DNA from: Roseivirga sp.
GTDB taxonomy: Bacteria; Bacteroidota; Bacteroidia; Cytophagales; Cyclobacteriaceae
DNA length: 64,000 nt
Direction: 5' to 3'
Assembly (NCBI GenBank): GCA_021404565.1
Contig: JAAWWF010000028.1
Span: forward strand, 186,001 to 250,000
Numbering within the stretch: position 1 is the stretch's first letter; each line of letters starts with the position of its first letter. This document shows positions 1 through 9,520 of this stretch, piece by piece. The position numbers and the translations under genes were made by a program. A model generated the notes under the pieces. The model did no database searches, was not told the origin of the DNA, and saw only the letters and a list, made by a program, of their open reading frames with translations.

Positions 1-1
1 T

Positions 2-646
2 CTTACTCACCAGAACAAGGTAATCAGCGGGGAACTCAAAGCGCTTTCCCCGGAACTGAATGTACATGGTAAGAACGTAGTGGTGATTGGCGGTGGTGAT
101 ACGGGCGCTGACTGTGTTGGTACTTCCAATCGACAGAGAGCCAATAGTATTACCCAGATCGAACTGTTGGATAAGCCTCCGACCGCCCGGGCACAGGAAA
201 ACCCCTGGCCTGAATGGCCCATGGTACTCAACACTTCTACTTCGCATGAAGAAGGAGCAGACAGAGAATGGTCGCTACTGACCAAACGCTTTATTGGCGA
301 TGATACCGGCAAGCTTACAGGTCTGGAAACCGTGAAGATCCAATGGACCGATAAATCAGCCTTTAAGTTTGAAGAAGTGACAGGTTCAAACCAGATTATA
401 CCCTGTGATAAGGCCTTTCTGGCCATAGGTTTCGTTCACACGCAAAAGAAGGGTGTGGTGGAGCAGTTTGATCTTGAACTGGATAGCAGGGGCAATATAA
501 AATGCCAAAAGTTTCAAAGCTCAAAGCCACATGTGTTTGCAGCCGGTGATAACCGCAGAGGACAATCGCTGGTGGTATGGGCCATAGCCGAGGGTAGGAA
601 GGCTGCCATGGCTGTGGACAATTTTTTAGTAGAAGTGGAAGTGTAG
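2..646 (+). CDS. gltD: Glutamate synthase small subunit, C-terminal part (cut by window edge)
   Basis: This is the last 215 codons of the NADPH/FAD subunit of glutamate synthase, which passes electrons from NADPH to the large subunit for ammonia assimilation. The reading frame is open to the left edge, so the start and the Fe-S/FAD N-terminal part are missing. The second dinucleotide-binding motif VVVIGGGDTGADC is visible near codons 26-38. The typical C-terminal FAD segment (AAGDNRRGQSLVVWAIAEGR) follows near the end. gltB is expected just upstream, outside the window. Identification is from family knowledge of these motifs. Confidence 0.93.
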   Translation, partial: LTHQNKVISGELKALSPELNVHGKNVVVIGGGDTGADCVGTSNRQRANSITQIELLDKPPTARAQENPWPEWPMVLNTSTSHEEGADREWSLLTKRFIGDDTGKLTGLETVKIQWTDKSAFKFEEVTGSNQIIPCDKAFLAIGFVHTQKKGVVEQFDLELDSRGNIKCQKFQSSKPHVFAAGDNRRGQSLVVWAIAEGRKAAMAVDNFLVEVEV

Positions 647-1041
647 AATTTCCCATTCTTCAGGACAGCGGCTTGCCGTCTAAGGAAGTTATAGAGGGCC
701 TGCCGGGAAGGGAAGGAGAGTTACTCAAAATACCTCTTAGTGGTAGTTTAAGAAGACAGGTTCGTGTCGTTTCGATGCGGACCTTCTTTGTTTAATATCA
801 TGTCAAAAAAGCGTTAGACATCTGGTGTATAGACTGTTACAGGGTTTTCTTCTTTCAAGCTTTTAATGAGTTTGTTTCTTGTTTTATACAAAATAAGTCT
901 ATCATTATTTTTAGTAGTTATGTGTTTTATTAACTATATTGATAATACACAAAATTTATCTGCTTAATTACCATTTTTTTTATTGATTTAAGGTTTGAGC
1001 CTCGGGTTTTGTGTGAATAGCCGAATTAAACACTAAATACT
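647..1041. other. Intergenic region, 395 bp, no gene seen
   Basis: The first half is of ordinary composition; the second half (about 880-1010) is strongly AT-rich and probably carries the promoter of the cytochrome/amine oxidase pair. I found no ORF with protein-like composition and no clean terminator or exact TAnnTTTG box. Confidence 0.6.
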
Positions 1042-2958
1042 ATGAAACACTCCAGAGTTGTTTTGCTGCGAATCGTAGCACTCTCTGTTGTTTTGCTTGC
1101 TACTATGTCGGTGGTCTTTAAAGGGGATTATTCCCGTGTATTAGACCTCATAAAAGGTGAGCAAACCAACAATCTGCAGATCGACATTAATACGATCGCC
1201 CCGCCCAATACCAATCCCATCGCTCAACCAGACTTCGATATTTTTGCCTGGAACAGCTTTATTGCTTTAAACTGGCCGGCCATTGTGCCGGATAGCGCGG
1301 CAAATGGTAACATCCGCGGCATTCCCGATACCTCAAAGACATTTGCCACGGCCAATCCCGGTGATTTGTTGGTGTGGGAAACTTTCAAGGAGAAAAGAGA
1401 AATTTTTAATCAGACGACATCGACCGGAGCTGATACCCTCTTGCCATGGAATTCGAAGGTGGATTATGGTGATTTGATTCCTGCTACAGATGACACGATA
1501 TCGGCTCCTTTTGGAAGTACAACCCCTGCTTTAATACGAACTTTCCACCAGGCCAGAAAACAAATGACGGCCATCCCAATTCCCTTTGACGCTTTTGACG
1601 AAACAGCTGAAGTAGGTTCTGAGGTATTGGAAAAGCATTATCCGGATAGTACCACTGCCAATCCTATACTTCACAGACCAGTGGGACCCAGAGTCTGGAA
1701 GGGAGTGCCATCCGATTCTACTCCGGTTTTATACGAAGTAAAGCTCAATTACGACTACTATAATTACGTCAAGGCCAATCAATACTACACCAGTAATCTG
1801 GCAGGTATTACGGCTGCGGCCGATGCTGCACAAATCAGGTTGCCCTATAGAACCTCTTCTGAATACGGCCCCAAAGGGCAGTCAGCAGGTACTAACTATG
1901 CCATTAAAACCAACTATGATCAAAGCTACGTTGCCGCTCAATATGACACTATCAACAGTACCTTAACCGAAAAGAACAATGCACCGCCATTGATTGGGTC
2001 TATGCAGTTTAAGGCAGGTTGGGTAATGCTCGATCCGGCTAAAGACGATACCAGTAAATACCATATCAGCAAAGCGCTTTACTATGAGTCAGTCAATGGT
2101 CAGCCGGTGGCTCATGAAGGACTTTTCGGACTTATCGGGCTGCATATCATACAAAGGGTTCATTTGACCAATGCGGAAGACGATTCAAATCCGGTCGGAG
2201 GAACCTTCATTTTTGCTACCTGGGAACATACTTCGCTTCGATCCGATACAGTAAAGTACACTTACTCAAACTATTACAATCCTGAAGTTGATCCGGGTGC
2301 AGATACATTGGCTAACGGAGATTACAAATATCCCCAGGGCTTTTATCCACCGATCAACCGCACTTTGGACAATGATGGCGTGTATCAGGTGAAAGCCAAG
2401 TTCCCGATCATCAGTAATCCGGGAAATCCAATGGCTCCCGGCACCGCTGAGGTGAATGCCATGGTGCACAGCATGTTACCGGCAAACTCCGTCTGGAAAA
2501 ACTACCAGCTGGTTGGTACACAGTTCGTGGCCATCGATGTAAACAGCTCGAGTTTGCTGGAAGCTGCCAACAAAACACCACGATACCCGGTGAGTGAGAA
2601 TGATCCACAAGGCATAGGCTTACCCGTTTTTCTGGCCAATGTGGTGATTGAAACCAATGAAGGACTACAGCACTTTAAAGGTCAGCCACCAGGAACCTTA
2701 CCCATTAATAACTATGAAGGCGCTGGTGTAGGGGTGAACAACACCAATAACTTCCTGCGAAACAATAACAATACCTCATTCAACAGAACGGCTTTCAATA
2801 TGGGAGGCTGTATGGGCTGCCATGGTGTAGCGCAAAGCAAAGGCTTCTCATTCAGCTTTGTGCTGTTGGGCGGACGAGAGGGTGCCAAAACCGATACGCA
2901 GACCAATTTTGAGATCCCACCCCTGGTACCTGTGAACAATAATGGTTCAAATGACTAG
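1042..2958 (+). CDS. Secreted protein with one c-type heme motif, partner of the amine oxidase
   Basis: 638 aa with an N-terminal hydrophobic export segment (residues about 5-25). The only heme-binding motif is C590-M-G-C593-H594 near the C-terminus, preceded by an Asn-rich stretch; this suggests a mono-heme protein exported to the periplasm. The large region between the signal and the heme motif is not a domain I recognise. The next gene begins 20 bp downstream and encodes a Tat-exported flavin amine oxidase, so the pair probably forms a unit in which this protein accepts electrons from the flavoprotein. Heme binding is seen as a motif; the electron-transfer role is inferred. Confidence 0.8.
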   Translation: MKHSRVVLLRIVALSVVLLATMSVVFKGDYSRVLDLIKGEQTNNLQIDINTIAPPNTNPIAQPDFDIFAWNSFIALNWPAIVPDSAANGNIRGIPDTSKTFATANPGDLLVWETFKEKREIFNQTTSTGADTLLPWNSKVDYGDLIPATDDTISAPFGSTTPALIRTFHQARKQMTAIPIPFDAFDETAEVGSEVLEKHYPDSTTANPILHRPVGPRVWKGVPSDSTPVLYEVKLNYDYYNYVKANQYYTSNLAGITAAADAAQIRLPYRTSSEYGPKGQSAGTNYAIKTNYDQSYVAAQYDTINSTLTEKNNAPPLIGSMQFKAGWVMLDPAKDDTSKYHISKALYYESVNGQPVAHEGLFGLIGLHIIQRVHLTNAEDDSNPVGGTFIFATWEHTSLRSDTVKYTYSNYYNPEVDPGADTLANGDYKYPQGFYPPINRTLDNDGVYQVKAKFPIISNPGNPMAPGTAEVNAMVHSMLPANSVWKNYQLVGTQFVAIDVNSSSLLEAANKTPRYPVSENDPQGIGLPVFLANVVIETNEGLQHFKGQPPGTLPINNYEGAGVGVNNTNNFLRNNNNTSFNRTAFNMGGCMGCHGVAQSKGFSFSFVLLGGREGAKTDTQTNFEIPPLVPVNNNGSND

Positions 2959-2978
2959 TTCACCAAAACATTCAACCG

Positions 2979-5552
2979 ATGAGTAAAGACAAAAAAAATA
3001 TAGCTTCCGAAGCTAATTCGCGAAGAGACTTTATAAAAAAGACAGCCTTAGGTGCAGGTGCCGTGGTAGGTCTTAGTGCCACCTCAGCCTGCACAACTAC
3101 GGGAGCCCTGGGTGATGTGCTTGGCAATCCCCTGGAAGAAACCGCTCTGGAAAACCACGATGTGATTGTAGTGGGCGCTGGTGTTTCGGGTGTTTATGCT
3201 GCCACACGACTGGCATTGGTCAATACAGATGCAGCTCAGATAACTGCTTCCGAACGGGCCACAGGTAAAGTGGTAAAGCCTCAGAAACCAAGGGCAGGTT
3301 CACCTATTGAAAGTTTCCTGACTGCTACTGGTAAAAAAACACTGGATGTAAAGCTCTATGAATACTCGGGAAGGGTGGGAGGCAGACTCCTCTCCACACC
3401 CATTGAAGGAGTGGACGGGGCAGATAGTGGACCTCTTCGTTATGCAGAATTCGGAGGATTCCGTTTCGACCGACAGATGAAAATAGTCTGGGAAACGGCA
3501 CAGGCTCTTGGTTTGTCTGATGAACCCTTTTACTATCAGGACATCAATGTCGAGGAAAACAACATTGTAAACGTAAGAGGAGATTTGTACACGAATGACA
3601 ACCCTTCTTCCGATAAGGTTTATAATTCATACCCCAATATCGGTGGTCTGGAAAAGGACATCATCGAGTCTGGTTTCGATTTAGGTAATTATATTACCAA
3701 CCAGGCATTTCAGAGCACCCTGGACGATGCGAATCCCAGGATCCCGTTGGGTACTTACAAGAACATAGAGAGTATTACAACGGGGCCAGTAAGACCTTAT
3801 CCCACCATCAGCATACAGTTCAAGAACAGTCTCACACCAGGTACCGGGCCCCTGGTTACCATTCCCGGAGGTGTAAATGGCTGGTCTTTCGCCTATGTAC
3901 GATTCCATTATGCTTTCAATATAGGTGATTGGGCCACTGTCAAGGAAGTTTCTGACACATATGAGGCCGCCAAACAAGTAGCCAAGATTGGGGGCAGACC
4001 TTTCTACAACTGGTCCTGGTGGGCCTTGAAGCGTCATTATCTCACTCAGGAAGCTGTGGCCTATCTGGAAGATTCCAGCGGCTATAATGAAGAAGGAAAT
4101 GCCGGAACGGTAGAAACTAATATTGATGAGAATTTCTATTTCTCTGTGAAGTCAGACGGTGCTGATTTGGTGGGTTTAACTGACTATTCCAGTACGGATC
4201 ATTTCTCGCCAGAAACGGCCTGGAGGCACATTACGGAAGGCTATTCGGCTATTCCTCAACAACTATATGGCATCTTCAGGAAAATCGATAAGTATGGTAT
4301 TACAGCCACAGGCATCAATACCAGCGGCACGGCAGGGCTTAATAAAAATGCGGCTGTGGATGTTGTCAAGAAACAGCTGATTGCTTTTGATAAGACAACT
4401 GATACCGTTGGCGGACAGCCTCAATATAAATGTCTGTTCTATGCCCGGCAGCAGGGGCAGAAGTTGGCCATTTCAGGATCAGAAGCTATAGTGCTTTATA
4501 CGACCAACCTGGCTATTACCAAACAGGGACTTCCTATTGGTGACCCAAAGCTTGACGCTGCTCTTAAAGTACTGGAGCAGTTCACTATGGTTACTTGTAA
4601 CTTCCTGATATTGGCAATGCCCAGAAGGTCGCTTGAGCTGATCGTCCAGAACAATTTCTTTTTCGGGAGCCAGGGAGTGCAGAATGCACTTCAGAATTCA
4701 GTCCACAACATCCTGGCCATGCGCATGTTCGTGGCATATCCCAAACCCTGGTGGCTTAGTCAGCCACCTTATAATCAACTGCCAAGCGCAAACAACCCTT
4801 TGGTTCAGTCGGAGTTTTACCCCGTAGGCAGGACCCGCACCGATCTCGGACTTAGACAGCTATACTATTGGTGTTATAATAAAGGTTCGGCAGGGCCCGG
4901 TAATAACTATGCCGATCCGAATAAACCCGCGGTTATGTTAGCGAGTTATACCAGCGGAGATGCCACGCGCTATTGGCGGGCACTTCAGGAAGGTCAGCCT
5001 TTTGATAATTTTTCAGGATCTCAAACACAACAGGCACATCTGTATAATCAGGCAGCCAAAGTCAAAGGTGATTTGAAGATTCGCAATCCACAGGCAGGGG
5101 GCCCCCGACATGGCAGTATTACTATGGGAGTAGAAGCACACCGACAGATCGTTACATTACACGGGATGGATGCAAACTATGACAACCTTCCCTTGCCTTA
5201 CTATGTCCACTATGAAGATTGGAGCAAAGACCCCTGGGGTGCTGGATGGCATAGCTGGAGATCCGGTTATTCCAAACAGGACAACATTCCGGTGTTAAGA
5301 CGGCCATTACCCACGGAGAACGTCTACATAATAGGAGAATGCTACTCTAATGTGCAGGGATGGGTACAAGGAGCGCTGAATGCTGCCGAGGCCATGCTAC
5401 AGTGTAATATGGGCTTGCCCTGGGCTTCCTGGTTATCTGTAAATGGTATCTGGCTGGGACAGGGTACAGAGTGGGTGACAGCTAGCACTGGTAATCCTGA
5501 TCCTGATCCATGCCTGGCCACCAATAACACCGGATTGCCACCCGGTAATTAG
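2979..5552 (+). CDS. Tat-exported flavin-containing amine oxidase family protein
   Basis: 857 aa. A twin-arginine signal is visible (RRDFIKK, residues 15-21, followed by an Ala/Gly-rich hydrophobic stretch and a possible lipobox Cys near 38). A Rossmann FAD motif DVIVVGAGVSGVYAATRLA lies near residues 62-80, followed by YSGRVGGRLLS, the usual arginine-containing segment of the family. The C-terminal FAD contact ENVYIIGECYSNVQGW lies near residues 780-795. The family oxidises amines or amino acids; the substrate cannot be read from sequence. It is longer than typical amine oxidases (about 450-550 aa), with added segments in the middle. It is probably co-transcribed with the upstream heme protein. 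Confidence 0.85.
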   Translation: MSKDKKNIASEANSRRDFIKKTALGAGAVVGLSATSACTTTGALGDVLGNPLEETALENHDVIVVGAGVSGVYAATRLALVNTDAAQITASERATGKVVKPQKPRAGSPIESFLTATGKKTLDVKLYEYSGRVGGRLLSTPIEGVDGADSGPLRYAEFGGFRFDRQMKIVWETAQALGLSDEPFYYQDINVEENNIVNVRGDLYTNDNPSSDKVYNSYPNIGGLEKDIIESGFDLGNYITNQAFQSTLDDANPRIPLGTYKNIESITTGPVRPYPTISIQFKNSLTPGTGPLVTIPGGVNGWSFAYVRFHYAFNIGDWATVKEVSDTYEAAKQVAKIGGRPFYNWSWWALKRHYLTQEAVAYLEDSSGYNEEGNAGTVETNIDENFYFSVKSDGADLVGLTDYSSTDHFSPETAWRHITEGYSAIPQQLYGIFRKIDKYGITATGINTSGTAGLNKNAAVDVVKKQLIAFDKTTDTVGGQPQYKCLFYARQQGQKLAISGSEAIVLYTTNLAITKQGLPIGDPKLDAALKVLEQFTMVTCNFLILAMPRRSLELIVQNNFFFGSQGVQNALQNSVHNILAMRMFVAYPKPWWLSQPPYNQLPSANNPLVQSEFYPVGRTRTDLGLRQLYYWCYNKGSAGPGNNYADPNKPAVMLASYTSGDATRYWRALQEGQPFDNFSGSQTQQAHLYNQAAKVKGDLKIRNPQAGGPRHGSITMGVEAHRQIVTLHGMDANYDNLPLPYYVHYEDWSKDPWGAGWHSWRSGYSKQDNIPVLRRPLPTENVYIIGECYSNVQGWVQGALNAAEAMLQCNMGLPWASWLSVNGIWLGQGTEWVTASTGNPDPDPCLATNNTGLPPGN

Positions 5553-5600
5553 ATTCTTGTGAGATAGATTCGATATTCAGTCGGATTAGTCAAAACAACA

Positions 5601-5640
5601 AAAGGGTCGATTCTTAAGCGAATTGACTCTTTTTGTTTTT
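5601..5640 (+). terminator. Intrinsic terminator after the amine oxidase gene
   Basis: A 13-bp stem (arms 5601-5613 and 5620-5632, including G-U pairs) with a six-base loop is followed by a T-rich tract. It sits 48 bp after the amine oxidase stop. Confidence 0.75.
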
Positions 5641-5721
5641 ATGTGCTTGATTGAACTCTATTGGATTGATTTCTTTTATCATCGGAAACCGAGTTCTGAA
5701 GCTATAAATTTGTGGGAATAA

Positions 5722-5767
5722 TTGCGTAACCAAATAGTTACACATATGTTTGTAACCAATCGGTTAC
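5722..5767 (+). promoter_or_regulatory. Promoter with two inverted-repeat operators upstream of the ArsR gene
   Basis: A Bacteroidota-type promoter is visible: TTG at 5722-5724, a 20-bp spacer, and TATGTTTG at 5745-5752, which matches TAnnTTTG. Two related inverted repeats surround the -7 box: GTAAC-N6-GTTAC at 5726-5741 and GTAACC-N4-GGTTAC at 5752-5767, with centres 26 bp apart. The first lies between the two promoter boxes and the second covers the expected start site. This is the arrangement expected for autorepression by the downstream ArsR protein, which is inferred. Confidence 0.75.
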
Positions 5768-5782
5768 TTATTAATTCAAATC

Positions 5783-6199
5783 ATGAGGAGAGACGTATTT
5801 CAGGCCATTGCAGATCCTACCAGGAGACAGATAATCAATATGGTGGCTCACAAGTCACTGAACCTGAACTCGGTTGCAGAGCAGTTTGAGGTGAGCAGGC
5901 CGGCCATATCAAAGCATATCAAAATCCTTACAGAATGCGGTTTGGTGGTGATCAACCAGAAGGGAAGAGAGCGTTTTTGTGAGGCCAAAGTGGAGAAACT
6001 GACTGAGGTTTCCGATTGGGTGGAGCAATTCCGGGAAATGTGGGAAGCCAAATTTGATTCCCTTGATAAATACCTTACAAAACTACAGGCGGCAGATACA
6101 AAGCCAAAACCTGCTAAGACAAGAAAGAAAACAAAACAGGACGCTCCGGAGACGAACAAGGAATCGGGAGAGCCTGAAAATCAATATTCACTATTTTAA
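5783..6199 (+). CDS. ArsR-family winged-helix repressor
   Basis: 138 aa. The N-terminal 90 residues form a winged-helix domain typical of ArsR/SdpR-like repressors: FQAIADPTRRQII, then the recognition helix VSRPAISKHIKIL (about residues 37-49) and a wing around GRERF. A Lys/Glu-rich tail follows. No metal-binding cysteine pair is seen in the ArsR alpha-3 position. The downstream gene, 18 bp away, encodes an AHSA1/SRPBCC protein; this pairing is common and such regulators usually repress their own two-gene operon. Two palindromes in the promoter are likely operators. Confidence 0.92.
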   Translation: MRRDVFQAIADPTRRQIINMVAHKSLNLNSVAEQFEVSRPAISKHIKILTECGLVVINQKGRERFCEAKVEKLTEVSDWVEQFREMWEAKFDSLDKYLTKLQAADTKPKPAKTRKKTKQDAPETNKESGEPENQYSLF

Positions 6200-6217
6200 T
6201 TTTTTATCATTTAAGAC

Positions 6218-6679
6218 ATGGCAGACACAAATAACCTTCAGGATCGCGTACTTACCATCACACGCACATTTAATGCTCCCAGAAAACTCGTTTGGGAGGT
6301 ATGGACCCAACCAGAGCACATAGCCCAATGGTGGGGGCCAACGGGTATGGAAACCAGGGTAGAAGAGCAGGATTTTAAAGTGGGTGGTAATTGGAAGTAT
6401 GTTATGACCATGCCGAATGGCCAGGACTTTGTGGCCGAAGGTACCTACACTGAAATAGAAGATTTTGCCAAAATTGTCACAGGGGCAAATTTCAGACCCA
6501 TGACCGAAGGCGTTACACTTTCTAATCTTTTCGAAGATGAGGGTGCCGGTACCAAAATCACTTTTGATGTGATTCACCCTACGGCTGAGTATGCACAGCA
6601 ACAAAAAGACATGGGCTTTGAAAAGGGCTGGGGCTCACATTTCGATCGCATGCAGGAGTACGTTTCTACGCTGGCTTAA
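6218..6679 (+). CDS. SRPBCC/AHSA1 (START-like) domain protein
   Basis: 153 aa single-domain protein. The opening segment (TRTFNAPRKLVWEVWTQPEHIAQWWGP) and the later GTYTEIEDFAKIV and GWGSHFDRMQEYV are characteristic of the activator-of-Hsp90-like SRPBCC fold, a hydrophobic-ligand pocket. It lies 18 bp behind an ArsR gene and probably shares its promoter. The ligand and physiological role are not deducible. Confidence 0.9.
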   Translation: MADTNNLQDRVLTITRTFNAPRKLVWEVWTQPEHIAQWWGPTGMETRVEEQDFKVGGNWKYVMTMPNGQDFVAEGTYTEIEDFAKIVTGANFRPMTEGVTLSNLFEDEGAGTKITFDVIHPTAEYAQQQKDMGFEKGWGSHFDRMQEYVSTLA

Positions 6680-6750
6680 TAAAAATAATAATGGCGCGCT
6701 TTTTTAAAGCGTGCCGCTAACTAAGGCGTGCCCTTAATCTCCCAAAAGAC

Positions 6751-6783
6751 AAATGCCGCAGGTGGTCACCTGCGGCATTTTGT
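6751..6783. terminator. Bidirectional terminator between convergent genes
   Basis: Arms 6751-6764 and 6767-6780 are perfectly complementary (AAATGCCGCAGGTG and its complement), with A and T tracts at the two ends. It can therefore stop transcription from both the AHSA1 gene and the facing GIN-domain gene. Confidence 0.85.
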
Positions 6784-6827
6784 ATTAGAGTTAATTGAGC
6801 TTTCGAGTTTGACCTTTTGTGGAATAT

Positions 6828-7478
6828 TTAATTAGCATTGACCAACGAGCCCGCGCCACTAATGTCTGAATTGATCTGCGGGTTTCCTTTGTATCTTATT
6901 TGAGAAGCACCTGATATGGTTACATCCAGCAGCTGTTCCGCAGTCACTCTGATATTTGAGGCACCGGATACTACGGCTCTTACTGTTTGAGCCTCCATAC
7001 CATAACCCTTAAAGTTACTGGCTCCTGATAAACGCAGGCTTACTTCATCTGCCTGACCGCAGAGATTGAAGTTACTGGCACCACTGCTTCTTATATCGAG
7101 ATTATCGAGGTTGAGGCATCCCTCTGACCGGAGGGAGGCAGCTCCACTAAGCTCAATTCTTTCGTAATCAGCCGCGCTGATGTAGATATCAAGTGTTTCC
7201 AGCCTTCTCAGGCTTCGGCTGAGTGAAATATTCAGTTCACCGTTGATTACCACGGTTTCTACCACGCTCATGATATTTTCGTGTGTTTCAATTCTCAGGT
7301 TCTGATCAGGTTCCTGGCTGATATAAATATTAGCAGGAACCGAGATGTCAAGAGAGTGGAAATTATCTACCGATCGGGTTTCTGAGATAATACTGCCACT
7401 GGCAAATATGCCATTATCGTCACAGGATACTACCAGGGTAAGTGCCATGACTAAGAGGAGTAAATTTTTGAGTTTCAT
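6828..7478 (-). CDS. Lipoprotein with a head GIN domain (DUF2807)
   Basis: 216 aa with a lipoprotein signal (LVVSC, Cys19). The mature part is a repetitive beta-helix-like domain with recurrent short motifs such as LSGA, SSGASN and VSGASNI, typical of the Bacteroidota 'putative auto-transporter adhesin, head GIN' family. It is expected on the outer or inner membrane surface facing the periplasm or outside. Function is unknown in the family beyond suspected adhesion. It is a single gene, converging with the AHSA1 gene. Confidence 0.85.
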   Translation of the reverse strand: MKLKNLLLLVMALTLVVSCDDNGIFASGSIISETRSVDNFHSLDISVPANIYISQEPDQNLRIETHENIMSVVETVVINGELNISLSRSLRRLETLDIYISAADYERIELSGAASLRSEGCLNLDNLDIRSSGASNFNLCGQADEVSLRLSGASNFKGYGMEAQTVRAVVSGASNIRVTAEQLLDVTISGASQIRYKGNPQINSDISGAGSLVNAN

Positions 7479-7630
7479 CTTTTTAAAATTTGTTGTGTTG
7501 TTGACCTATTACAATTCTATGACGGGTCATGTCAAATACACACGTATACAAAGGATGATTTTTTTTCAAAAAAGCTTCTGAGCCTTACACAAGGCTGTTT
7601 TAGATAGTATTCTATCCTTATCTTCGCGGC

Positions 7631-8854
7631 ATGAACTATCAGGAAGCCATCAATTTTCTCTTCGGTGCATTACCTATGTATCAACGGGTGGGCAAATCGG
7701 CTTTCAAAAAAGACCTGACCAATACGCTGCGTTTGTGCGAAGCCCTGGGAAATCCCCAGAGGCGCTTTAAGTCGATCCATGTGGCGGGTACCAATGGCAA
7801 GGGCAGCTCCAGTCATATGCTCGCGAGCGTTATGCAGGAAGCTGGCTATAAGACCGGCTTGTATACCTCTCCGCACTTAAAGAACTTTACCGAACGGATT
7901 AAGGTGAATGGCAAAGAGATTTCGGAAAGTGGAGTCGTGGGTTTTGTGGTTAACAATAAAGCTGCCATCGAAGAAATAAAGCCTTCCTTCTTTGAAATGA
8001 CAGTAGCCATGGCCTTTGACTATTTTGCCCGACAAGAAGTGGATATAGCCATTATCGAGGTGGGGCTTGGTGGCAGATTGGATTCTACCAATATCATTAG
8101 CCCGGAAATTGCCTTGATTACCAACATAGGAATGGATCATACGGATATGTTAGGAGATACGCTTGAAGCCATCGCCTTTGAGAAAGCCGGTATTATCAAA
8201 CCTCATATTCCTGTAGTCATAGGAGAGACTCACCCTGTGACAGCGGATGTCTTCACCCGAATTGCCACAGAACGTAAGGCTCCACTGACTTTTGCGGACC
8301 AGGGAACCCGAAACCAATATACACTGGACCTGAAAGGTAATTATCAACAGAAAAATCTGCCTGGAGTACTTGAGGTCATTAATAAATTACAGGAAGCCGG
8401 TTGGCATATTGCCGATTCAACTGTGACAAGAGGACTCAGTTCTGTTATCAGCAATACCGGCCTTAAAGGAAGATGGCAACAGCTGTCGATTAATCCTTTA
8501 ACTATATGTGATACAGGTCACAATAAAGAAGGAATTCAACTATTGATTGATCAAATGAATACTTTGACATATGATCAGTTATACCTGGTTATGGGCTTTG
8601 TAAACGACAAGAATGTAGGTGAAGTACTAAGACTTTTGTCTGCTGATGCCAACTTTATATTTTGCGAGGCATCAGTACCCAGGGCAATGAAGCTTGCAGA
8701 CCTGAAACAGCAGGCGAAGGCAATGACAATAGAGGCGGAATATGTACCGGATGTAAATGAAGCTCTGGCTATGGCCAGAAGCCGGGCCAACGAGAATGAT
8801 TTGATCTTTGTAGGTGGCAGTAACTTCGTAGTAGCCGAATTGAATGAACTATAA
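7631..8854 (+). CDS. folC: Bifunctional folylpolyglutamate synthase / dihydrofolate synthase
   Basis: 407 aa. It adds glutamate to dihydropteroate and folates using ATP. The Mur-ligase-like ATP loop HVAGTNGKGSSSHML is near residues 50-64, followed by the family signature YTSPHLKNFTERIKVNG. EVGLGGRLDSTN and ITNIGMDHTDMLG are the further conserved blocks, and DTGHNKEG marks the C-terminal domain. Length is normal. It is followed 3 bp later by trmB, which overlaps a PAP2 phosphatase gene, so the three are likely one operon. Confidence 0.95.
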   Translation: MNYQEAINFLFGALPMYQRVGKSAFKKDLTNTLRLCEALGNPQRRFKSIHVAGTNGKGSSSHMLASVMQEAGYKTGLYTSPHLKNFTERIKVNGKEISESGVVGFVVNNKAAIEEIKPSFFEMTVAMAFDYFARQEVDIAIIEVGLGGRLDSTNIISPEIALITNIGMDHTDMLGDTLEAIAFEKAGIIKPHIPVVIGETHPVTADVFTRIATERKAPLTFADQGTRNQYTLDLKGNYQQKNLPGVLEVINKLQEAGWHIADSTVTRGLSSVISNTGLKGRWQQLSINPLTICDTGHNKEGIQLLIDQMNTLTYDQLYLVMGFVNDKNVGEVLRLLSADANFIFCEASVPRAMKLADLKQQAKAMTIEAEYVPDVNEALAMARSRANENDLIFVGGSNFVVAELNEL

Positions 8855-8857
8855 TAC

Positions 8858-9520
8858 ATGAGCAGACAAAAGACCAGGCGCTTTGAAGAGACCTTTAAGG
8901 CTCGTAACGTGATTGAGGAGACCAAGCCACATTACCACCAGATGAAAGGAAACTGGAACAGAGATTTCTTTGGGAATGATGCACCCATTACCCTTGAGAT
9001 TGGCTGTGGGAAAGGAGAGTATTCTGTGGGGCTGGCAAGGATTAATGCCGATAAGAATTTCGTAGGCGTTGACATAAAAGGGGACAGGCTCTGGAAAGGA
9101 AGTAAGCAAGCCATGGAAGAAAAACTCAACAATGTAGGCTTTCTGCGAGCCCAGGTGGAGCATATTGATGGTTTCTTTGAACCCAATGAGGTGGAATGCA
9201 TCTGGATCACCTTTCCCGATCCTCGACCGAGAGACAGAGATATTAAAAGGAGGCTGACCTCACCTCGCTTTATGGAGCATTACAAAAACCTGTTGAAGCC
9301 GGGAGGGGTGGTTTATTTTAAGACAGACAGCACCTCGCTGTTTGAATATACCCTGGAAGTGCTGGCCGAACGTGAAGACATTCAGGACCTTGTATATACT
9401 TTCAACCTGTATGAATCGGAGTATATGGATGAACATCACGGAATAAAGACTAAGTTTGAGCAAAAATTCCACGATCTGGGAGAAGATATTAAATACCTGA
9501 AATTTCGATTCGTCCAATGA
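8858..9520 (+). CDS. trmB: tRNA (guanine-N7-)-methyltransferase
   Basis: 220 aa. It methylates G46 of tRNA with S-adenosylmethionine. The SAM motif LEIGCGKGEYSVGLA is near residues 45-59. The family block ITFPDPRPRDRDIKRRLTSP is present, although the usual PDPWPKKRHHKRR core is changed to PDPRPRDRDIKRR. KTDSTSLFEYTLEVL completes the signature. It lies between folC and the PAP2 gene, overlapping the latter by 4 bp (ATGA). Confidence 0.93.
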   Translation: MSRQKTRRFEETFKARNVIEETKPHYHQMKGNWNRDFFGNDAPITLEIGCGKGEYSVGLARINADKNFVGVDIKGDRLWKGSKQAMEEKLNNVGFLRAQVEHIDGFFEPNEVECIWITFPDPRPRDRDIKRRLTSPRFMEHYKNLLKPGGVVYFKTDSTSLFEYTLEVLAEREDIQDLVYTFNLYESEYMDEHHGIKTKFEQKFHDLGEDIKYLKFRFVQ

